From assembly GCF_000211815.1 (NCBI RefSeq), contig NZ_GL890839.1, positions 1 through 17,036 of the forward strand: a stretch of DNA of 17,036 bases, read 5' to 3'. The notes under the pieces were generated by a model. It worked only from the letters and a program-made list of their open reading frames with translations, did no database searches and was not told where the DNA came from. Below, in pieces: positions 6,972-12,871 of this stretch. Position numbers and translations under genes: made by a program. How positions within the stretch are numbered: position 1 is the first letter of the stretch; each line of letters opens with the position of its first letter. This DNA comes from Moorena producens 3L (GTDB lineage: Bacteria > Cyanobacteriota > Cyanobacteriia > Cyanobacteriales > Coleofasciculaceae).

Positions 6972-7149
6972 TATAGTGGTTTCTATCTTAATGAGGTACA
7001 CAGGATTTTTTCTTTCTTCCCTGTTCCCTGTTCCCTGTTCCCTGTTCCCTGTTCCCTGTTCCCTGTTCCCTGTTCCCTGTTCCCTGTTCCCTGTTCCCTG
7101 TTCCCTAAAACCCAAGGATTTGTATCTCACCTAATTTAAAACCGCTATA
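6972..7149. repeat. MITE-like element with 12 tandem TTCCCTG heptamers
   Basis: The left end TATAGTGGTTT...ATGAGGTACA (6972-7000) and the right end TGTATCTCACC...ACCGCTATA (7120-7149) are imperfect inverted repeats of about 29 bp. Between them is a perfect microsatellite: 12 full copies of TTCCCTG (7017-7100) plus TTCCCT (7101-7106). The right end stops one base before the stop codon of the glycosyltransferase gene. The perfect identity of the heptamers implies recent expansion and likely length polymorphism. Confidence 0.75.
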
Positions 7150-7150
7150 C

Positions 7151-8767
7151 TTAAAGCCTTAACTTACCGAGGGGCTTGACACTCGACTCATCAAACCACT
7201 CTATTTTAGTACTATACTTTTCCTCAAGTCCTTGTTGCAAATTTTCAGATGGATAAAATAGAAACACATCACTAAACCCTTGAGGAATATCGGGAATATT
7301 AGGGGGAATGACTAACTGAAATTTTACCTGAGGATTTAATAAATAACTAAGAGAAATCACATCCCCAGGATTCACTGAAGAAACATTGCTAATTACCAGA
7401 GGTCGATCAGTTTGATTAATAATCCTAGCGATAGTAGGATTGTTACCCCCAACTTGCTTGTTCCACCAGATTTCTGTTTGGGAAATAATAGCACAAGAGA
7501 TAACTCCCCCTGTAAGCAGCACAGCTATTATTCCTTTCCAGACCTTCTGTGTTCTTAAATTAGCCTTTATTAAGTTAGCCCTGGATAGAGACCCAGTTAT
7601 ATACATACTAATTACATAAGCAACAGCCAGCTGCACTCCGATATAGCAAGGTAGAAAATACCGACTACTCACTGAACGTCGTCCTCCCCAAATTAAGTCT
7701 GGTAAGATTAACCCTAATGCAGTAATAACGATTAACGTTAAAACCAGTAACCAAACTCGCTGGGTAGTATAACGACAGATAAAATAAATTGCATATCCCA
7801 CAAAACTTCCTAAAATTGGTGGAATTATATAGGTAAATGGATGCTCCAGTGGTATTCCAAAATCAAAAAAGATAAAACTAAGGTTTATCCCCCAGATTTT
7901 TACCAACAATGATAAAGGGACTTGAATAGTTGTCCAATGGGTTTTATGCTGAATGACAGCTAAGTTAGTAACCACCACAACTAACCAAGGGGAAAAGGCT
8001 AGAAACCCGGCACCAGATGCTATGAAATAAGCAAAAATAGTTTTATTAAAGCGAAACCGTTCTATAATAAAGACATAAATTCCATGCCCAATGGCAACAA
8101 ATATAGAAAAGAGAAATGTGTAAAGACTAAGGGACAAGGTGACAGCATAGATTACCCATGACCAGAGGTAGTGTGTTACTTTTTTACTATCCTTAGTTTT
8201 GCGGATAGCTTGTAACAGAGACGCACAAGATAGGATAATAGTCAGTGTCCATAGACTATATTCTCTTGCTTCTTGAGCGTAGAGTACATGAAAGGGAGAT
8301 ACCGCCAAAAGTGCCACAGCTACCCATGCCACTAAAGGGGATTCAAATAATTCTAAGCATAGCCAATAGATAGCTGGGAAAACCAGCAGGCTAAACAGAA
8401 CAGATAAACCCCTAGGGTTATTGACAGCAGCACCAAATAGCTGCCGCCAAAACCGCGCCATTAAATAATAGAGGGGTGGATGTTCTGGGTTTTTAGCTAA
8501 GGCATGAATAGTATCGCCTAAATCTTTTTCAGGATTAGGATGCTGATACTTTTGTAAGTCTTCAACACCAATCACCCTACCATCAAAAACTTCCTTAATT
8601 ACTTCATATCCAGTGTAGCCAGAACTCCGAATTGAGGTATAAACCTCATCGTGCCAGTATATTTTATGGTTTAGATTGAAGCAGCGGAAGAAGATTCCTA
8701 GCAGTAAAAGGACGATAATTAAAAATCGCCATCTTAGGGAAAAATACTGCTTAGATGGTTTCGTCAT
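7151..8767 (-). CDS. GT39-family membrane glycosyltransferase
   Basis: A 538-residue polytopic membrane protein, predicted to transfer a sugar from a polyprenyl-phosphate donor at the outer face of the cytoplasmic membrane. The N-terminal helix (RFLIIVLLLLGIFFRCF) is followed by the GT39 acidic motif in IYWHDEVYT (D40, E41) and then EHPPLYYL (95-102), both in the first extracytoplasmic loop as in the family. Further on, SPFHVLYAQEAREYSLW matches the conserved AxxxREYsL segment of bacterial GT39 enzymes. The C-terminal 100 or so residues are soluble. It is much smaller than the 1051-residue glycosyltransferase nearby and has neither TPRs nor an insert, so the two are distant relatives and not a recent duplication. 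The gene looks AT-rich and has no HIP1 site. No clear Shine-Dalgarno precedes ATG 8767. Confidence 0.88.
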   Translation of the reverse strand: MTKPSKQYFSLRWRFLIIVLLLLGIFFRCFNLNHKIYWHDEVYTSIRSSGYTGYEVIKEVFDGRVIGVEDLQKYQHPNPEKDLGDTIHALAKNPEHPPLYYLMARFWRQLFGAAVNNPRGLSVLFSLLVFPAIYWLCLELFESPLVAWVAVALLAVSPFHVLYAQEAREYSLWTLTIILSCASLLQAIRKTKDSKKVTHYLWSWVIYAVTLSLSLYTFLFSIFVAIGHGIYVFIIERFRFNKTIFAYFIASGAGFLAFSPWLVVVVTNLAVIQHKTHWTTIQVPLSLLVKIWGINLSFIFFDFGIPLEHPFTYIIPPILGSFVGYAIYFICRYTTQRVWLLVLTLIVITALGLILPDLIWGGRRSVSSRYFLPCYIGVQLAVAYVISMYITGSLSRANLIKANLRTQKVWKGIIAVLLTGGVISCAIISQTEIWWNKQVGGNNPTIARIINQTDRPLVISNVSSVNPGDVISLSYLLNPQVKFQLVIPPNIPDIPQGFSDVFLFYPSENLQQGLEEKYSTKIEWFDESSVKPLGKLRL

Positions 8768-8866
8768 ATATTAAATTGGTGGTTGGGATTCCATTCACCA
8801 GTATTTTAGATAGAAATATTGTAGATATAAAGGTTAATGGTTTTTGTACTTAATTCCTAACGTCTA

Positions 8867-8943
8867 CTCCCTACTCCCTACTCCCTACTCCCTACTCCCT
8901 ACAACCCAGTGCTTTGTACTTCACCGAATTGATAAATGCTATA
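8867..8943. repeat. TATAGC-type repeat with CTCCCTA heptamers
   Basis: Five perfect tandem copies of CTCCCTA (8867-8901) are followed by CAACCCAGTGC, TTTGTACTTCACCGAATT and a terminal GCTATA (8938-8943). This right half matches that of the 6972-7149 element in order and spacing. The left end is less clear; GGTTAATGGTTTTTGTAC near 8831 may be a degenerate remnant. The element ends 8 bp before the stop of the following minus-strand gene. Confidence 0.6.
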
Positions 8944-8951
8944 ATTTGTGA

Positions 8952-9617
8952 CTACCTGTTTTTTTGGGCAAAATCTGGATCTTTTGGATTGGAAGTAGTA
9001 GCTAAAAATAGCTGTGGTAGTAGTAATCCAGAATTAGCCTTGTAGTCAGCAAACTCTGGATAGCGGGAGAGAGACTTATCTTTTTTGAGGATATTGGGAA
9101 TAAATATACCTGCCATAAAACCTGCCAAAATCAAAAAGGGTAGCCAGTGCTGAGCTAGCATGGCAAAAGCAGAGTAGATCAGGATTTCTCCCAAGTAGTT
9201 TGTGTTTCGACAGCGAGCAAAGAATCCTTCTGTGATTAATCCAGGACGATACTTGAGAGTATAGTATTTCTGGGCATCACTGGCATAGTGTAGAAAGACT
9301 CCCATGATATTCATGGAAATGGCAGCAGCGACCAGGGGTAAGGGAGGCTCAGAACCACTCCTGATCAGAATAAAGGGAGCAACCCAGTAGAGCATTAGTA
9401 TTCCGAAGCCAAGAATTCCCATGCCAATCGGTATTTCTTCCTCCCACTGCTTGTCTGGATAGATACGGTCTTTGAGTAGCCACATCACCCCATAGGTACC
9501 ATGGAGGGCTAGGTAAACCCATGGCCCAAGGGTGAAATTCTGGTAGACAACCATTAATCCCAGCACTACTGGAGCGGTAAGTCCTTTGGAAAGATTGATG
9601 AAGTGCTTGATTTTCAT
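8952..9617 (-). CDS. DUF1295 / ICMT-like integral membrane protein
   Basis: A 221-residue membrane protein with several hydrophobic helices and a C-terminal half typical of the DUF1295, steroid 5-alpha-reductase and isoprenylcysteine methyltransferase superfamily. Key segments are GLITEGFFARCRNTNYLGEI (126-145; RxxNYxGE is the family signature) and KDKSLSRYPEFADYKANSGL (179-198), followed by LLPQLF. Relatives are SAM-dependent methyltransferases or NADPH-dependent reductases of lipidic substrates; which applies here cannot be told. The start at ATG 9617 (MKIKHFINLSKG) leaves a complete protein. It lies 184 bp upstream of the glycosyltransferase with a repeat between them, so co-transcription is possible but unproven. 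Confidence 0.8.
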   Translation of the reverse strand: MKIKHFINLSKGLTAPVVLGLMVVYQNFTLGPWVYLALHGTYGVMWLLKDRIYPDKQWEEEIPIGMGILGFGILMLYWVAPFILIRSGSEPPLPLVAAAISMNIMGVFLHYASDAQKYYTLKYRPGLITEGFFARCRNTNYLGEILIYSAFAMLAQHWLPFLILAGFMAGIFIPNILKKDKSLSRYPEFADYKANSGLLLPQLFLATTSNPKDPDFAQKNR

Positions 9618-10154
9618 AGGTAAGGTGTCTTCTCGATTAAAGGCTTGCTAAGTGACTACCGTAATTCTACGGAAATTTCTGATCGTGTTTCCACAATTAA
9701 CCAGTCTATCAGTGGATTGAATTTAGTGTTCAGGAGTAAGTGACTAAGTACCTGGACATAAATTATATTAACTATATTAACTTTTTGAAAATTACTCAAT
9801 TCATTGCTGTTCAAGGTTTTCCGGTCACTATTTTATAATTTACCTAGTCAAAATTAATTGCATACGACTACTTATATTAAAGGTAATATCACTACCGCAA
9901 TTCTACGTAAACTTGTTATTTTTTAATTAAAAATTACCGAATAGGAATTTTAAAAATAATGATTTATTGTATTAATATATACTTGCTATCATTATTTTTA
10001 AAATAATTCGCGTATTTATCAGTAATTTGTCTTAAAAATCCTCTGATTAATGCAATCATGATTTATGATTAACTAGAGCTTTTACATTTGATTTGTGAAC
10101 AAAGTACCCTATTGAAATACTAATTTCATCTAGTTTGGCGTTCACGAATCATTT
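9618..10154. other. AT-rich non-coding spacer
   Basis: About 540 bases without a credible reading frame, tRNA or clear terminator. It is strongly AT-rich with many stops in all frames. The promoter of the DUF1295 gene should lie near 9620-9720, but no convincing box pair was seen. Confidence 0.5.
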
Positions 10155-10200
10155 AGGTGCGACCCGTGGCGAATTAAATTCGCCAAGGTCAAGCGCACCT
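10155..10200. repeat. Nested palindrome
   Basis: Outer arms AGGTGCG (10155-10161) and CGCACCT (10194-10200) enclose an inner perfect palindrome of 9 bp arms around one base (10167-10185: TGGCGAATT, A, AATTCGCCA). This can form a cruciform or RNA hairpin. It resembles a dispersed repeat type, but no second copy was seen in this window. Confidence 0.6.
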
Positions 10201-10209
10201 TTAGAAACC

Positions 10210-10248
10210 CTATAGCAGTTTTCCATCGGGTGAGTTACTTTCCTCCTT
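10210..10248. repeat. TATAGC-type element left end
   Basis: CTATAGCAGTTTTCC then ATCGGGTGAGTTAC matches the end consensus TATAGC, 12-14 bases, then a GAGGTAC-like motif. AGGGA-type heptamer remnants (TTTTAGGGAGCAGGGATTAG) appear only after the MITE-like element at 10249-10401, as if that element had inserted into this one. Confidence 0.45.
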
Positions 10249-10401
10249 AGAGGTTGTCTGAGAAGTCTCATTTGCTACATTCAAGCCCCCTAAATCCCCC
10301 AATTTTGGGGGACTTTTACCAACAAATTGATTCTTGTTCCCCCCAGAATTGGGGGCTAGGGGGGCAAAATTCAATATCAAAAAACTTTTCAGATATCCTC
10401 T
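10249..10401. mobile_element. MITE-like inverted-repeat element, 153 bp
   Basis: Terminal repeats AGAGGTTGTCTGAGAAGT (10249-10266) and ACTTTTCAGATATCCTCT (10384-10401) match at 15 of 18 positions as inverted repeats. The interior holds two self-complementary G/C blocks, CCCCCAATTTTGGGGG and CCCCCAGAATTGGGGG, themselves in mirror arrangement (GCCCCCTAAAT... and ...GCTAGGGGGGC). No coding capacity was found, so it would need a transposase supplied elsewhere. CTTAG flanks the left terminus and TTAG the right, hinting at a TA-type target, but this is unclear. Confidence 0.65.
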
Positions 10402-10466
10402 TAGTTTTAGGGAGCAGGGATTAGGGAGGAGGGAGCAGCGATCCAGGGCAGTCTTCGGGAGCCAGT

Positions 10467-10601
10467 GCGGTCTTGGGGGTTTATACCATGAGCAACTGGC
10501 GTGGTTTCCACGGGGCTTACAAGCAAGGTTCGTTCACCTAGTGTCTCCGAGAATCGCGGTGTTCCGCACACAGAACCCAAACCATGAGCGACTGCATCAA
10601 G
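10467..10601. repeat. Interrupted copy of the 1869-1912 repeat
   Basis: GCGGTCTTGGGGGTTT (10467-10482) followed by CCATGAGCAACT, and again CCATGAGCGACTGCATCAAG (10582-10601), correspond to the reverse complement of the repeat at 1865-1905. About 85 bases separate the two copies of the second half. The later copy ends 25 bp before the start of the first YRG paralog, so it forms most of that gene's immediate leader. The 91-codon frame across this segment is judged spurious. Confidence 0.5.
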
Positions 10602-10626
10602 ACAAGTAAAGGAATTTCAAAATGTT

Positions 10627-11406
10627 ATGTTTATTATTGATCAAAAAGAAGCCAGTCAAACCATTGAGTGGCTGGATAAATCTACAATTATTTTCCAAAA
10701 TAAACTATTCACTATATGTTTTTATATTTCCCAAAGTTTTTTCAAAAAATCCTTTCATTTCTGTGGCGAACTCTCTGAGAAATATCCGAATTTTTATTTG
10801 CTAGTAGAACCTCCGAATTATCTGACAATTTGGATTGAGCAAAAACAGGTAACTTTAGCGGACGAAGTTTCTAGTTCACCAATAAATAGTGCTCAACCAT
10901 TATCCACTGATTATTTATCACTAAAAGCAGCTAGATCTGAAGCGGAAACTCCTAGACATCTTGATGGTAAACAATCCAGAAATCATAACCAGTTGGCTAC
11001 GCCAGGTTTACCTGATTCACTCCCGGAAGATATTTCAACTTCCGAAGCTTCGATAGTAACTCAAAACCCCGGATACTGTTACAATCCGACAGAATCTGAT
11101 TCCCCAGCAACTCCAAAATTAGCTACTGGTAATCTCAATCAGGAGCAAGAGATTCCGGAATCTGAATTCCATGTGCATCCTAGGTGTCAGCAAATTACGG
11201 AGCAATCTCTTCAACGGCTGTCTAAAAAGAAATATCGAGGAATTTCTTACCAGGAGCAAGATGTCTTGAGCCAGCTACCGGAATCGGAGTTATCTCCCAA
11301 TTCTGAGGCTTCCAATTCTGAGGCATTGGATCAAAAACGGTCTAAAAAAACCTATCGAGGGGTTCCTTTCCGTGAGGGACTTACGCCCTGGGTTGCCCGG
11401 GAGTAG
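10627..11406 (+). CDS. Unrecognised protein with two YRG motifs, paralog 1
   Basis: A 259-residue protein of unknown function. Residues 1-80 form an N-terminal domain (MFIIDQKEASQTIEWLDKST, IIFQNKLF, then NYLTIWIEQKQVTLADEV). A long polar, probably disordered linker follows, with LKAARSEAETPRHLD and LPEDISTSEASIVTQNPGY. The C-terminal part has two short motifs, SKKKYRGISY and SKKTYRGVPF, resembling the YRGxxY core of cyanobacterial DUF4278 proteins. There is no signal peptide or membrane helix. ATG 10627 aligns with the start of paralog 2 (MLIIDQE). AAAGGA at 10608-10613 is 13 nt upstream, and an out-of-frame ATG at 10622 lies between, which could lower translation. It is clearly homologous to the gene at 11898, sharing whole blocks almost unchanged. 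It is cytosolic by prediction; any role would be a guess. Confidence 0.75.
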   Translation: MFIIDQKEASQTIEWLDKSTIIFQNKLFTICFYISQSFFKKSFHFCGELSEKYPNFYLLVEPPNYLTIWIEQKQVTLADEVSSSPINSAQPLSTDYLSLKAARSEAETPRHLDGKQSRNHNQLATPGLPDSLPEDISTSEASIVTQNPGYCYNPTESDSPATPKLATGNLNQEQEIPESEFHVHPRCQQITEQSLQRLSKKKYRGISYQEQDVLSQLPESELSPNSEASNSEALDQKRSKKTYRGVPFREGLTPWVARE

Positions 11407-11410
11407 GTAA

Positions 11411-11490
11411 GTCAGAAGAGGGAAGTCAGAAGAGGGAAGTCGGAAGCGGGAAAAAATATTGTGTACCTCATAACTGCGATCAACGCTATA
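11411..11490. repeat. TATAGC-type repeat right end with 14-mer array
   Basis: Three tandem 14-mers, GTCAGAAGAGGGAA twice and GTCGGAAGCGGGAA once (11411-11452), are followed by GTGTACCTCATAACTGC and a terminal GCTATA (11485-11490). The reverse complement of the end, TATAGCGTTGATCGC then AGTTATGAGGTACAC, matches the left end of the 6972-7149 element. It begins 5 bp after the stop of paralog 1. Confidence 0.6.
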
Positions 11491-11605
11491 TTTGAATAGA
11501 GTAGATCATGATCAGATACCCAATTACCAAGACAGAAATGTAGCGATTTCTGGAAGCGGAGACAAGGAAGCTTGGGTTAATTCTCAAAGTAGCTACATTT
11601 TATGG

Positions 11606-11634
11606 TTGACAAATCAATTGAGTTGTGATATAAT
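11606..11634 (+). promoter_or_regulatory. Perfect-consensus sigma70 promoter with extended -10
   Basis: TTGACA (11606-11611), a 17-bp spacer, then TATAAT (11629-11634) preceded by TGA, giving an extended -10 (TGn). Both hexamers match consensus fully, which is rare in cyanobacteria. Predicted initiation near 11641 gives a leader of about 257 nt before paralog 2. An inverted repeat AAATGTAGC (11536-11544) and GCTACATTT (11592-11600) lies just upstream of the -35 and may bind a regulator. Confidence 0.75.
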
Positions 11635-11640
11635 AGTTAT

Positions 11641-11897
11641 TGATATTATTTACTCCATCCTAAATACTTTGTCTTTACCCACATAGGCGTGAAACCGTTA
11701 ATTGACTGGGCAAGACTCCAGCTCGATGCCCAAAATCCCAGGATTAATCAAATAAATTTTCAATATATTGGGTCAAGGATGTAGCCAAATCTGCGACGCA
11801 ATTGACTACATTCTTCCGTTGACACTTTGAGAGCAAAATTGCCACAATCTCACCAGCTATTTCCAAAAATAGATCAAGTAGGGGGTAAACTACCCAA
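11641..11897 (+). other. Long 5' leader or possible small RNA before paralog 2
   Basis: No credible reading frame. Possible structures are TGGGCA/TGCCCA arms around 11708-11734, ATGTAG (11779-11784) paired with CTACAT (11816-11821), and GGGTA-AAC-TACCC at 11883-11895. The last one buries the G-rich Shine-Dalgarno candidate GTAGGGGG and ends two bases before ATG 11898, so it may limit ribosome access. No U-tract terminator was seen. Whether this is a regulatory leader or a separate RNA is open. Confidence 0.35.
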
Positions 11898-12653
11898 ATG
11901 TTAATAATTGATCAAGAAAAGATTAATCAAGAGATTCAGTGGCTGGATGAATCTACAATTATTTTCCAAAATAAAATATTCAAGAGAGGTTTTGATCTTT
12001 CCCCAAATGCTTATAAAAAATCCTTAAAGTGTTGTAGTTGCGAAATCTGTGAGGAATTTCGGCCTCTGTATTTAGTTTTAGAACATCCCCATTATCTGAC
12101 AATTTGGATTGAGGAAAAAGAAGCAAGTTTAGCCAACAAAGTTTTTAGTTCACCAATAAATAGTGATCAACCTAAATTCACTGATGTTTTATCACTAAAA
12201 ACAGCTAGATCTGAAGCGGAAACTCCTAGACATCTTGATAGTGAAGAATCCAGAAATCATAACCAGTTTCCTACGCCAGTTTTACCTGATTCACTCCCGG
12301 AAGATGATGTTTCAGCTTCCGAAGCTTCGATAGTAACTCAAAACCCCGGATACTGGCACAATTCGACAGAATCTGATTCCCCCGAAAATCCAAAAGTACC
12401 TACTGGTAATCTCGATCAGGAGAAAGTGGTTTCTGAGACAGCAGTCAGTGACCAGAACAATACACCAAAAGCTGAGGGCGACCTGAATCCTAGTTGTCAG
12501 CAAATTACTAAGCAATCTGTTAAACGGGTGTCTAAAAAGAAATATCGAGGGATTTGCTATGAAGTGGAAGCTATTTTTCTCCAGTTACCGACCGATGCTC
12601 AAGGGTTTGTTATACAACGGTCTAAAAAGAAATATCGAGGGATTTCCTACTAA
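11898..12653 (+). CDS. Unrecognised protein with two YRG motifs, paralog 2
   Basis: A 251-residue paralog of the gene at 10627. The N-terminal domain (MLIIDQEKINQEIQWLDEST, IIFQNKIFKRGFDLS, HYLTIWIEEKEASLA) aligns throughout and adds CCSCEIC near residues 45-51, a four-Cys cluster absent from paralog 1. The linker keeps ARSEAETPRHLD and SEASIVTQNPGY almost unchanged. The C-terminus carries SKKKYRGICYEVE and ends exactly on RSKKKYRGISY. The YRG repeats are spaced about 45 residues apart. The function is unknown; the motif resembles DUF4278. It has its own consensus promoter, so it is not simply co-transcribed with paralog 1. The near-identity of the linker, compared with a more divergent N-terminal domain, is unusual and could reflect gene conversion or selection. 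Confidence 0.78.
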   Translation: MLIIDQEKINQEIQWLDESTIIFQNKIFKRGFDLSPNAYKKSLKCCSCEICEEFRPLYLVLEHPHYLTIWIEEKEASLANKVFSSPINSDQPKFTDVLSLKTARSEAETPRHLDSEESRNHNQFPTPVLPDSLPEDDVSASEASIVTQNPGYWHNSTESDSPENPKVPTGNLDQEKVVSETAVSDQNNTPKAEGDLNPSCQQITKQSVKRVSKKKYRGICYEVEAIFLQLPTDAQGFVIQRSKKKYRGISY

Positions 12654-12660
12654 GTTCATA

Positions 12661-12865
12661 GGTAAGCATATGCGCTACGCGAATAGCTCTCAGCGGTCAG
12701 CTCTCAGCGGTCAGCTTAATATAAACCTCAAAAGCGAGAATTTAATATTGATAGATTAATGAGAATTGAAAGTCACCAGAAAAGTCTATCAGCTTTGTGG
12801 CACAGGCTTCGACCCTGGGACGCACATAAGCTGATACGCGACACGCTGATAGCTGAATGCTTACC
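12661..12865. repeat. GGTAAGCAT/ATGCTTACC-bounded repeat element
   Basis: A 205-bp element with perfect 9-bp inverted ends (12661-12669 and 12857-12865). The left side carries ATGCGCTACGCGAATAGC and CTCAGCGGTCAGC units; the right side carries AAGCTGATACGCGACACG and GCTGATAGCTGA. It fills the gap between the convergent paralog 2 and putA genes, starting 7 bp after one stop and ending 6 bp from the other. It may act as a bidirectional terminator by its hairpin, though no U tract is present. Confidence 0.7.
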
Positions 12866-12871
12866 TAGAAA

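Noticed and set aside
7017..7106. CRISPR or telomere-like repeat
   Set aside because: It is a plain 7-bp microsatellite without spacers, inside a MITE-like repeat.
9618..10154. tRNA, riboswitch or hidden gene in the long AT-rich spacer
   Set aside because: No cloverleaf, conserved riboswitch motif or long frame could be found by reading both strands.
10334..10609. A 91-codon plus-strand frame
   Set aside because: It runs through the MITE-like end and fragments of a dispersed palindromic repeat. Its composition is that of translated repeats, and no ribosome site supports it.
10622..10804. A 60-codon frame starting 5 bases before paralog 1
   Set aside because: The overlapping frame at 10627 is homologous to paralog 2 over its whole length; this one has no such support. 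It may only act as a decoy start.
11492..11686. A 64-codon frame between the paralogs
   Set aside because: It spans the consensus promoter, has a weak start and shows no similarity to the paralogs or any family I recognise.
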